From NCBI GenBank assembly GCA_025937075.1, contig JAICSD010000331.1:1-5333 (forward strand): a stretch of DNA of 5,333 nucleotides. The letters run 5' to 3'. The position numbers and the translations under genes were made by a program. The DNA comes from Vicinamibacteria bacterium. GTDB lineage: Bacteria; Acidobacteriota; Vicinamibacteria; Vicinamibacterales; 2-12-FULL-66-21. How positions within the stretch are numbered: the first letter of the stretch is position 1; each line of letters starts with the position of its first letter. Positions 1 through 5,333 of the stretch are shown here, piece after piece. The notes under the pieces are model-generated. The model did no database searches and had not been told where the DNA came from. It saw only the letters and a program-made list of their open reading frames with translations.

Positions 1-512
1 GTCACGAAGATGTGCTCGCTCCCGCAGGGCGCGACGGCCTTCAGGCCACCCGGACCCGCGCCGCCGCCGATGCGGTCGAACAGATCGGCCGCCGTCCTGA
101 ACTCCGCGTCGATGGCGCCTCGGCCGAGCAAATCCCCATTCATCGCGAGGACGCCGATGACCGCGCGATAGTGCGCGTAGCCCTTCCCGCTCTTCGTCTG
201 TTCCTCCGAGTAGGTGTGTCGCGCGTGCAGATCGAAGGATAGCGTTGCGGGTCCGGTGTGCGGCGGCACCTTCAGGATCACGCCCTGCGCCGGGTCCCTG
301 CCCGCCGGGACGTCGCAGTAGCTGCGGATCGTCTTGACGCCCATGCCGATCAGCGACGGACACGTCGTCTCCGGCGTCGCCGTCTTCGCGGGCGCAGGCG
401 CGGCCTTCTTCGCTGGCGGCGTCTTGCGCGTCGGCGGCGTTCGCCGCTTCTGGGCACCGATCGGCGCAGCAAAGAGCGACAGCATCACGGCGCAGATCAG
501 CACGCGTCCCAT
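1..512 (-). CDS. Secreted protein of unknown function, 3' end cut by the window edge
   Basis: This frame stays open from an ATG at 512 to the left edge, giving 170 complete codons. Residues 1-20 look like a Sec signal peptide: Arg3, a hydrophobic core (VLICAVMLSLFAA), and a likely cleavage after PIGA. Residues 21-46 are a Lys/Pro/Ala-rich, low-complexity linker. From about residue 50 a compact domain begins, with Cys51, Cys66 and Cys163 that could form disulfides, the motif GRDPAQGVILKVPPHTGP (71-88), then SFDLHARHTYSEE (92-104) and a Gly-rich GGGAGPGG stretch (149-156). The conserved-looking patches resemble a secreted family I associate with acidobacterial genomes, but I cannot name a function. 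It was probably exported to the periplasm. The start is chosen because it gives the signal peptide and lies 7 bases after a TATACT hexamer. There is no ribosome binding site upstream, which fits a leaderless message. The C-terminus is missing. Confidence 0.8.
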   Translation of the reverse strand, partial: MGRVLICAVMLSLFAAPIGAQKRRTPPTRKTPPAKKAAPAPAKTATPETTCPSLIGMGVKTIRSYCDVPAGRDPAQGVILKVPPHTGPATLSFDLHARHTYSEEQTKSGKGYAHYRAVIGVLAMNGDLLGRGAIDAEFRTAADLFDRIGGGAGPGGLKAVAPCGSEHIFV

Positions 513-519
513 GACGCAC

Positions 520-527
520 AGTATAAA
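520..527. promoter_or_regulatory. Overlapping divergent -10 elements between the secreted-protein and BtuF-like genes
   Basis: The 39-base gap between the two divergent starts contains CAGTATAAACTG (519-530). Read on the minus strand it gives TATACT (525 down to 520), five of six matches to the sigma-70 -10 consensus, followed by 7 bases and the ATG at 512. Transcription would begin at or next to that start codon. Read on the plus strand it gives TATAAA (522-527), also five of six, placing a start near 534 and leaving a short leader with AGGG (541-544) before the GTG at 552. Neither strand has a recognisable TTGACA-like -35 at 16-18 bases, so promoter strength is uncertain. The two hexamers share four bases, so initiation in the two directions may compete. 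Confidence 0.45.
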
Positions 528-551
528 CTGCGGATCCGACAGGGATCGCGC

Positions 552-1379
552 GTGCCGAGCTATCCATCACGCATCATCTGCCTGACCGAGGAGACGACCG
601 AGACGCTGTACCTCCTCGGCGAAGGCCATCGCATCGTCGGAGTCTCGGGTTACACGGTGAGGCCGCCAGAGGCGCGGCAGAAGCCGAAGGTCTCCGCCTT
701 CATCAACGCGCGGTTCGACAAGATCGACGCGCTGAAGCCCGATCTGATTCTCGCGTTCTCCGATCTGCAGGCGGACATCTCGCGCGAGCTGATTCGGCGC
801 GGATATCCCGTCTACACGTTCAACCAGCGCACGGTCGCCGAGATTCTCGCGATGATTCGGACGGTCGGCGCGCTCGTCGGCAAGGCCGCTGCGGGAGAGG
901 CGCTCGCCGGAGATCTCGAAGCGGGACTCGCGGCGATCCGCGCCCGCACGACCGAGCTGCCGCGGCGGCCGCGCGTGTTCTTCGAGGAGTGGGACGATCC
1001 GCTCATCTCCGGCATCTGCTGGGTCGATGAACTCATCGAGATTGCCGGCGGCGAGCCGTGCTTTCCCCAACTTCGATCTGCCCGCCTCGCCAAGGATCGC
1101 ATCGTCGCTCCGGCCGCCGTGGTTGAGAAGAACCCCGACGTCATCGTCGCGTCGTGGTGCGGCAAGGCGATGAAGAAGCGCACGATCGTCGAGCGCGCCG
1201 GCTGGGATCGCATCAACGCCGTGCGTCGGGATCACATCTTCGAAGTGAAATCGACCTACATCCTGCAGCCGGGACCGGCGTCGCTGACGGAAGGCGTGCG
1301 GCAATTGGAGGAAATCGTCCGGCGAGTGACGGACACGCTAGGCGCAACGAGTCGGGCCGAGCCAAACGCGTCCATTTGA
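552..1379 (+). CDS. BtuF-like ABC-type substrate-binding protein (cobalamin-binding family), no signal peptide
   Basis: A 275-residue protein of the periplasmic-binding fold used for corrinoids and ferric siderophores (BtuF/FepB class). The start region RIICLTEETTETLYLLGEG (7-25) is a variant of the family opening, usually RIVSLxPSxTEIxxxLG. It is followed by RIVGVSGYTVRP (27-38), KIDALKPDLIL (57-67, the usual helix leading into the ligand cleft), FNQRTVAEIL (90-99), an acidic FFEEWDDPLISG segment (143-154), WVDELIEIAGG (157-167), SWCGK (201-205) and LQPGPASLTEGV (238-249). The GTG at 552 is chosen because AGGG lies 7 bases upstream and homology begins at once; the frame is open further upstream but that part overlaps the divergent gene and is compositionally unlike protein. 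No signal peptide or lipobox is present, although family members that feed BtuCD are exported. No permease or ATPase partner is nearby. The substrate is not readable from sequence; corrinoid or metal chelate is a family-based guess. Confidence 0.88.
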   Translation: MPSYPSRIICLTEETTETLYLLGEGHRIVGVSGYTVRPPEARQKPKVSAFINARFDKIDALKPDLILAFSDLQADISRELIRRGYPVYTFNQRTVAEILAMIRTVGALVGKAAAGEALAGDLEAGLAAIRARTTELPRRPRVFFEEWDDPLISGICWVDELIEIAGGEPCFPQLRSARLAKDRIVAPAAVVEKNPDVIVASWCGKAMKKRTIVERAGWDRINAVRRDHIFEVKSTYILQPGPASLTEGVRQLEEIVRRVTDTLGATSRAEPNASI

Positions 1380-1409
1380 CATCCCAATAGAACGCGTGTA
1401 TTCCATTGG
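1376..1409 (+). promoter_or_regulatory. Candidate promoter with inverted-repeat operator upstream of the permease
   Basis: A perfect TTGACA lies at 1376-1381, overlapping the TGA stop of the BtuF-like gene (1377-1379). Seventeen bases later is TATTCC (1399-1404), a weak -10 with three of six matches. Between and over the -10 is an imperfect dyad: CCAATAGAA (1384-1392) and TTCCATTGG (1401-1409) pair at eight of nine positions around an 8-base centre. A dyad in this position is typical of a repressor operator. A transcription terminator is less likely because no T-tract follows. The bound regulator, if any, is not encoded in the window. ADOP genes are often accompanied by PadR-family regulators, but the dyad does not clearly resemble a known PadR box. 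Confidence 0.4.
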
Positions 1410-1470
1410 TGTGACTAATAGAGTTGGCGCGAGGTGCTGAGGCCCCCTCGACATGATGCACGCGCTGCTC

Positions 1471-1476
1471 AGGGAG
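1471..1476 (+). promoter_or_regulatory. Shine-Dalgarno site that fixes the permease start
   Basis: AGGGAG lies 5 bases before the GTG at 1482. It is the only strong Shine-Dalgarno-like match near the possible starts of the permease. The earlier in-frame GTG at 1434 would add 16 residues without similarity to the usual N-terminus and has no well-spaced site. Confidence 0.6.
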
Positions 1477-1481
1477 CCGAT

Positions 1482-4142
1482 GTGAAGGGTGCGATCCGCG
1501 AGTGGTGGCAGCGGCTCTGGGGCACCTTCCGACAGGCCCCTGAGGACGCCGACATGGAGGAGGAGCTGCGGGTTCACGTCGAGATGGCCGCGGAGGATCT
1601 GCAGCGCCGCGGCCTGCCGCGGGATCAGGCCCACCGTGACGCGCGCCTGCAGGCGGGCGGCATCGCACAGGCAATGGGGCAGCGCCGCGATCAGCGAGGG
1701 TTGCCGTGGCTCGAAGACCTGTTCCAGGACCTGCGCTTCGGCGCGCGCGCGATGCGCCGCAACCCGATGTTCACGGCGGTCGCGCTCGTCACGTTGGCGC
1801 TCGCCATCGGCGCCAATACTGCGATCTTCAGCCTCGTCGATCCTCTGCTGTTCCGCGATCTGCCGGTGCGCGATCCGGGCAGCCTCGTGCAGTTCACCTC
1901 GCAGTATCCGGGCGACCCGCCGCTGAACAACTTCAGTCTGGCAAATTATGAGCGCTATCGCGACCGCAACACGGTCTTCTCGGACATGTTCGGTGTCGCG
2001 CCGCTCGTGACCGAGCCGCGGCCGGGCGAGGACCCGATGACCGCCGAAGTGGTCACCGGGAATTTTTTTCAGACACTCGGCCTGCGGCCGGCGCTGGGGC
2101 GGCTGCTGGATCCCTCTGACGACAGGCCGGATGCCGCGCCCGCCGCCATTGTGAGCTGGGGGTACTGGAACGAGCGATTCAACGGCGACCCGGGCGTCCT
2201 CGGCGCCCCTATCGACCTCGAAGACCGTCGCGTGCCGGTGCCGTTGCACGCCACGGTGGTTGGCGTTGCCGAACCCGGATTCTCGGGTCTCGTCGTCGGC
2301 TATCGGCCAGACGTCTGGATTTCCCTTTCCTCGATTCCAGGCGCCATCCGCTCCCGGGCCGGACTCTCGCTCGTCGCGCGACTGAAGCCTCAGACGTCGA
2401 TCGAGCAGGCGCAGGCCGAAATGCGCGTGCTGGATCCGGACCGGATCGACGAGCTGGCGCGGCGGGATGCTCAGTGGCGCCGCGCCGTGATCGACGTGAC
2501 GCCCGCGCGCACGGGGCTCGATACACCGCTGGAGCAGCAGTTTGGCCGCCCGCTGCTGTTGCTGATGCTGATGGTCGGGGGGCTGCTGCTGCTGGCGTGC
2601 GCCAACATCGGAGGGCTGCTGCTCGCGCGCGGCGCAGCGCGTCAACACGAGATGGCGGTGCGCGTCGCGCTCGGCGCCGGTCGCTTCCGGATCATGCGGC
2701 AGGTGCTGACCGAATCGCTGCTCCTGGCGTCCATCGGCAGCATCCTCGGCATCATGTGCGCGCGATTCGGCGCGACGGTGCTGATGCGGATCATGATCTC
2801 GGGCACGCGATCGCCGGGCGCTTCGCCGCGGCTGGAAATCCCGCTCGACGCGCGCGTGCTGCCGTTCACGATCGGCGTCACGGTGTTGGCGGCGCTGGTC
2901 TTCGGGCTCGCGCCCGCGGTGGCGGCGTTCGTGTCCACTCCCTCGTCCACGCTGCGGCAAGGGAGCGGCGCACAGCCGCGATCGCGACGCGTGTTCGGTC
3001 ACGCCCTCGTCGTCGCGCAGGTCGCGATCTCGCTGGCGCTCCTGAGCGTGACACAGCTATACATCGGTCATCTCCGTCATCTGCGTGACCGAAGCCTCGG
3101 GTTCGATCGCGACGGGGTGCTGCTGATGTCGGTGAACGCGCCGCGCGGGCAGACCCGCGATCAGCTGGCGGCGCTCTACAAGGATGCGGCCGCCCGACTG
3201 TCGGCGATTCCCGGCGTCCGCTCGGTGGCGGCGAGCGGCACGACGCCGATTGCCCTCGGGGCGGCCAGCGGCTTCCTGCGCGCCGAAGGCTCCAACGAAG
3301 CCGTGCAGAGACGGCCTCGGGTGGCATTGAATTTCGTGTCGCCGAACTATTTCACCACTTACCGGACGCCGCTCCTGGCGGGACGGGATTTTCAGGACAG
3401 CGACATCGCTCAGCCGCGCCGCGCGATCATCAACGAGACAGTGGCGCATCAGTACTTCGCCGGCCGAGAGGCGATCGGGCGGCGTGTGTGGCTGGAGAAC
3501 GAGCGCGATCCGTACGAGATCGTGGGCATCGTCGCCGATGCCAAGTATCACGAGGTCCGGGATCCGGCACCTCCCACCGTGTATGTCTTCGCGCCCATCT
3601 CGAGAGAGGCGACGCTCTCGGTTCGGACGAGCGTCGGCCCGACCGCCATCGCGGCCGACGCGCGGCGAATCGTCAGTGCGGTCTTCGGCTCCAATTCCGT
3701 CCGAAGCGTCACGACGCTGGCCGATCAGGTCGATGCCGCCATCGTGCCCGAGCGCTTGATGGCGAGCCTGGCAGGGTTCTTCGGCGGGGTCGGTGCGCTG
3801 CTCGCGGCGATCGGGCTCTACGGGCTGCTGGCCTACACCGTGACGCGGCGGACGAGGGAGATCGGCATCCGCATGGCGCTCGGTGCGACCCGCGTCGATG
3901 TCATCGGCGTCGTGCTCCGGAATGCGCTCTGGCTCGTCGTCGCTGGCCTCGTCATCGGCGCGCCCGTCGCGCTCTGGAGCAAGCGGATCGCGGCCAGCAG
4001 GCTCGAGAACCTGTCGTCCGGCGGGGCGCGACCTATTGTCGTTGCGAGCGCGGCGATGATCGTCGTGGCGCTGGTCGCCGCCTACCTTCCGGCGCGGCGC
4101 GCCACACAAGTCGAGCCGCTCAGCGCGCTCCGCTCCGAGTGA
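1482..4142 (+). CDS. ADOP-type FtsX/MacB-like permease (acidobacterial duplicated orphan permease)
   Basis: An 886-residue inner-membrane protein built from two tandem MacB-like permease units. Residues 1-80 are a charged helical cytoplasmic region (DMEEELRVHVEMAAEDL), typical of ADOP proteins. Half one has a membrane segment at about 97-119 (AVALVTLALAIGANTAIFSLV), a periplasmic MacB-PCD-like domain at about 120-350 (GNFFQTLGLRPALGR), and segments at about 357-380, 413-434 and 459-483. The FtsX coupling motif ARQHEMAVRVALGAGR is at 386-401. Half two repeats this: segment at about 505-530, periplasmic domain to about 755 (FVSPNYFTTYRTPLLAGRDF), then segments at about 759-787, 815-833 and 851-870, with RRTREIGIRMALGATR after the sixth segment and the usual C-terminal PARRATQVEPLSALR ending. 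MacB/FtsX relatives work with an ATPase in mechanotransmission or lipoprotein/efflux processes. None is encoded here, in keeping with the 'orphan' family, so the substrate is unknown. No frameshift or truncation is visible. It is probably transcribed from its own promoter at 1376-1404, with possible read-through from the upstream gene. Confidence 0.93.
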   Translation: MKGAIREWWQRLWGTFRQAPEDADMEEELRVHVEMAAEDLQRRGLPRDQAHRDARLQAGGIAQAMGQRRDQRGLPWLEDLFQDLRFGARAMRRNPMFTAVALVTLALAIGANTAIFSLVDPLLFRDLPVRDPGSLVQFTSQYPGDPPLNNFSLANYERYRDRNTVFSDMFGVAPLVTEPRPGEDPMTAEVVTGNFFQTLGLRPALGRLLDPSDDRPDAAPAAIVSWGYWNERFNGDPGVLGAPIDLEDRRVPVPLHATVVGVAEPGFSGLVVGYRPDVWISLSSIPGAIRSRAGLSLVARLKPQTSIEQAQAEMRVLDPDRIDELARRDAQWRRAVIDVTPARTGLDTPLEQQFGRPLLLLMLMVGGLLLLACANIGGLLLARGAARQHEMAVRVALGAGRFRIMRQVLTESLLLASIGSILGIMCARFGATVLMRIMISGTRSPGASPRLEIPLDARVLPFTIGVTVLAALVFGLAPAVAAFVSTPSSTLRQGSGAQPRSRRVFGHALVVAQVAISLALLSVTQLYIGHLRHLRDRSLGFDRDGVLLMSVNAPRGQTRDQLAALYKDAAARLSAIPGVRSVAASGTTPIALGAASGFLRAEGSNEAVQRRPRVALNFVSPNYFTTYRTPLLAGRDFQDSDIAQPRRAIINETVAHQYFAGREAIGRRVWLENERDPYEIVGIVADAKYHEVRDPAPPTVYVFAPISREATLSVRTSVGPTAIAADARRIVSAVFGSNSVRSVTTLADQVDAAIVPERLMASLAGFFGGVGALLAAIGLYGLLAYTVTRRTREIGIRMALGATRVDVIGVVLRNALWLVVAGLVIGAPVALWSKRIAASRLENLSSGGARPIVVASAAMIVVALVAAYLPARRATQVEPLSALRSE

Positions 4143-4150
4143 CAATCGTG

Positions 4151-4204
4151 GAGCGTCCCGCGTGACTACATCGCGCGGGCGGCGGCGGACATTGACGGGC
4201 GCTC
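4151..4204. terminator. Possible bidirectional hairpin between convergent permease and folE genes
   Basis: The 60-base gap between the convergent stops contains GAGCGTCCCG (4151-4160), which can pair with CGGGCGCTC (4196-4204) over nine base pairs with one bulged T. A competing smaller stem pairs CCCGCG (4157-4162) with CGCGGG (4174-4179) around an 11-base loop. No T-tract follows on either strand, so this is not a canonical intrinsic terminator, and GC-rich sequence forms such stems by chance. It is listed because some termination signal is expected here. The right arm overlaps the folE stop codon. Confidence 0.25.
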
Positions 4205-4805
4205 AGTCAACGAGATCGTGTTCGGCGTCGAAGAACGGGTGGGCGGCGCGTCCCGTCATCTCGGGACGCCGAATGAGCTCGAGGAACTCCATGCGCGTGC
4301 GCGCGTCGCTCTGAAACGCGCCGAGCATCGCGCTCGTGATCGCGAAGGAGTTCTGCTTCTCGACGCCGCGCATGGCCATGCAGAGATGCGTGGCCTCCGC
4401 GACAACGGCGACGCCGAGCGGATCGATCTTCTCGCAGATCGTCTCGGCAATCTGGTTCGTCATGCGCTCCTGGATCTGCAGGCGGCGCGCGAATACTTCC
4501 ACGAGCCGCGGGATCTTGCTGAGGCCGATGACCCGTCCCCGCGGTATGTAGGCGACGTGGCACCTGCCGAAGAACGGGAGCAGATGGTGCTCGCAGAGGC
4601 TGTAGAAGTCGATGTCCTTCACGATCACCATCTCGTTATAATCGACGGTGAAGAGCGCGTTGTTGAGGACCGTATCGACGTCGGCGGTATAGCCGCTCGT
4701 CAGGAATTTCAGCGCCCGTTCCACGCGCTGCGGCGTGGCCAGCAGCCCTTCGCGGGACGGGTCTTCCCCGAGCTCCGCAAGCAGCTGACGGATGATTTCC
4801 TGCAT
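4203..4805 (-). CDS. folE: GTP cyclohydrolase I (type IA)
   Basis: Converts GTP to 7,8-dihydroneopterin triphosphate and formate, the first step of tetrahydrofolate synthesis (also a source for pterins and queuosine precursors). It acts in the cytoplasm as a toroidal decamer. The 200-residue protein has the full set of catalytic features, numbered from the ATG at 4805: [12 protein letters not shown] (69-80) with zinc ligands Cys71 and His74 and the neighbouring catalytic His73, [11 protein letters not shown] (93-103), the QIQERMT segment (110-116), and [10 protein letters not shown] (139-148) with catalytic His140 and third zinc ligand Cys142. By family knowledge these correspond to E. coli Cys110, His112, His113, His179 and Cys181. 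The N-terminus [15 protein letters not shown] (18-32) is also standard. The start at 4805 is preferred over an in-frame ATG at 4820 because TACAAT lies 6 bases before it and typical homologues begin near here; the longer form would add MYNKR. No other folate genes are present. It appears to be a single-gene unit, convergent with the permease. Confidence 0.95.
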   Translation of the reverse strand: MQEIIRQLLAELGEDPSREGLLATPQRVERALKFLTSGYTADVDTVLNNALFTVDYNEMVIVKDIDFYSLCEHHLLPFFGRCHVAYIPRGRVIGLSKIPRLVEVFARRLQIQERMTNQIAETICEKIDPLGVAVVAEATHLCMAMRGVEKQNSFAITSAMLGAFQSDARTRMEFLELIRRPEMTGRAAHPFFDAEHDLVD

Positions 4806-5333
4806 CCTTTTATTGTACATCGCGAGTGCGTCGAGCTCTGGCGCGGCGTCCGATGACGTCTCCGTGAAAGCGCACGCTACGCGTCAGGCGAAAGCACAAG
4901 ATCCCGACGCGCTCTACGCGCATCGCGACGATCTCGAGAGCGCCAGAGCCGCCGAGCGGATCTGGGCGGAGCGGCTCCGGAGCAAGCCGGACGATTTCGA
5001 AGCTGCATGGAAGCTTGCGCGTACACGGTACTGGCTCGGCGGGCACGCGAGCGACGCGGACCGCAAGCAGATCTTCGAGGATGGCATTACGGCCGCGCGC
5101 GCCGCGATTGCTGCGGCACCGCAGCGGCCCGAGGGGCATTTCTGGGCCGCGGCGAACATGGGCGCGCTCGCCGAATCATTCGGCCTTCGACAGGGCATCA
5201 AGTACCGCGGGCAGATCAAGGACGAACTCGAAGCCGTCCTGAGGATCGATCCGGGGTTTCAGCAGGGCTCGGCCGATCGCGCGCTCGGCCGCTGGTACTT
5301 CAAAGTCCCCGGCCTGTTCGGCGGCAGCAAACA
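4792..5333 (+). CDS. TatT-like (TRAP transporter T-component) helical-repeat protein, 3' end cut by the window edge
   Basis: The frame is open from the TGA at 4786-4788 to the right edge: 180 codons from the ATG at 4792. Residues 1-19 ([19 protein letters not shown]) resemble an export signal but lack a basic n-region. From about residue 45 the protein is helical and repeat-like: [10 protein letters not shown], then [17 protein letters not shown] (69-85), an [20 protein letters not shown] helix pair, ANMGALAE, a [18 protein letters not shown] helix pair, and [21 protein letters not shown] (159-179). The WYFKVPxLFGGS ending and the Pro-Glu-Gly-His-Phe-Trp motif fit the TatT family, whose characterised members are TPR-like lipoproteins partnering TRAP transporters in the periplasm. 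No TRAP permease is visible. The start is uncertain: the ATG at 4792 overlaps the 5' end of folE and has no good ribosome site; a GTG at 4864 would remove the signal-like segment. I prefer 4792 because the family is exported. The C-terminus is missing. Confidence 0.75.
   Translation, partial: MISCILLLYIASASSSGAASDDVSVKAHATRQAKAQDPDALYAHRDDLESARAAERIWAERLRSKPDDFEAAWKLARTRYWLGGHASDADRKQIFEDGITAARAAIAAAPQRPEGHFWAAANMGALAESFGLRQGIKYRGQIKDELEAVLRIDPGFQQGSADRALGRWYFKVPGLFGGSK
4811..4817. promoter_or_regulatory. folE: -10 element of folE, with a possible opposing -10 for the TatT-like gene
   Basis: On the minus strand TACAAT (4817 down to 4812) matches five of six bases of the -10 consensus and ends 6 bases before the ATG at 4805, so transcription would start on the start codon and give a leaderless folE mRNA. 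The patch TTTTATTGTACAT (4808-4820) is strikingly AT-rich for this window. On the plus strand it reads TATTGT (4811-4816), four of six, which would drive transcription rightward from about 4823. No convincing -35 is visible in either direction. Confidence 0.4.

Noticed and set aside
258..551. Upstream extension of the BtuF-like frame to an ATG at 258.
   Set aside because: The extra 98 residues are mostly Arg and low complexity and lie antisense to the secreted-protein gene, while a GTG with a ribosome site at 552 fits the family start.
1434..1481. Earlier GTG start of the permease.
   Set aside because: No well-spaced ribosome site, and the added residues do not resemble ADOP N-termini; the GTG at 1482 has AGGGAG 5 bases upstream.
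2063..2069. Run of seven T residues inside the permease gene, unusual in GC-rich sequence and a possible slippage site.
   Set aside because: It encodes the expected GNFFQ motif in frame, nothing indicates a useful alternative frame, and the downstream sequence continues normally.
1338..3002. A 554-codon open frame on the minus strand, antisense to the permease.
   Set aside because: It is rich in Arg, His, Asp, Gln and Pro with no domain, membrane segment or coherent secondary structure. Long antisense frames are expected in GC-rich genes, and the plus-strand frame is an unmistakable ADOP permease.
3057..4145. A 362-codon minus-strand open frame under the second half of the permease.
   Set aside because: Same Arg/Asp/Gly-rich composition as other shadows, and it overlaps the conserved FtsX domain on the opposite strand.
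4218..4856. A 212-codon plus-strand frame antisense to folE.
   Set aside because: The minus strand encodes all FolE catalytic residues; the antisense product has no recognisable features.
1..5333. Search for tRNA/rRNA genes, CRISPR arrays, insertion sequences, tandem repeats and attachment sites.
   Set aside because: Reading by eye found no such structures; almost all bases are accounted for by five protein genes.

Overview
The window is GC-rich, densely coding bacterial DNA. The best lineage clue is the central gene, a long FtsX/MacB-type permease with two fused permease halves and no ATPase beside it. This is the architecture of the acidobacterial duplicated orphan permeases (ADOP). An Acidobacteriota chromosome, possibly Vicinamibacteria-like, is the likeliest source, inferred from family content only. 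There are no mobile elements, CRISPR arrays, tRNA or rRNA genes.

Layout, left to right. (1) On the minus strand, a secreted protein of unknown function runs off the left edge (start at 512). (2) Diverging from it across only 39 bases is a BtuF-like periplasmic-binding-fold protein without a signal peptide (552-1379, plus). (3) A short gap carries a perfect -35 hexamer overlapping the BtuF-like stop codon, plus an operator-like inverted repeat, and leads into the ADOP permease (1482-4142, plus). (4) The permease converges on folE, GTP cyclohydrolase I (4203-4805, minus). (5) Diverging from folE, with 5' ends that touch or overlap, is a TatT-like (TRAP transporter T-component) helical-repeat protein that runs off the right edge (4792 onward, plus).

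The genes do not form one pathway. They look like ordinary chromosomal single-gene units: folE for pterin/folate supply, an orphan permease, an orphan metal- or corrinoid-chelate-type binding protein, and two envelope-directed proteins. I see no convincing new multi-gene system.

The most interesting signals are regulatory. Both minus-strand genes have a good -10 hexamer only 6-7 bases before their start codon, the arrangement expected for leaderless mRNAs. In both divergent junctions the same AT-rich patch also reads as a -10 on the other strand, suggesting shared bidirectional promoters. The promoter region of the permease holds a 9-bp dyad between and over the -35/-10 elements, a plausible repressor site for a regulator not encoded in the window.
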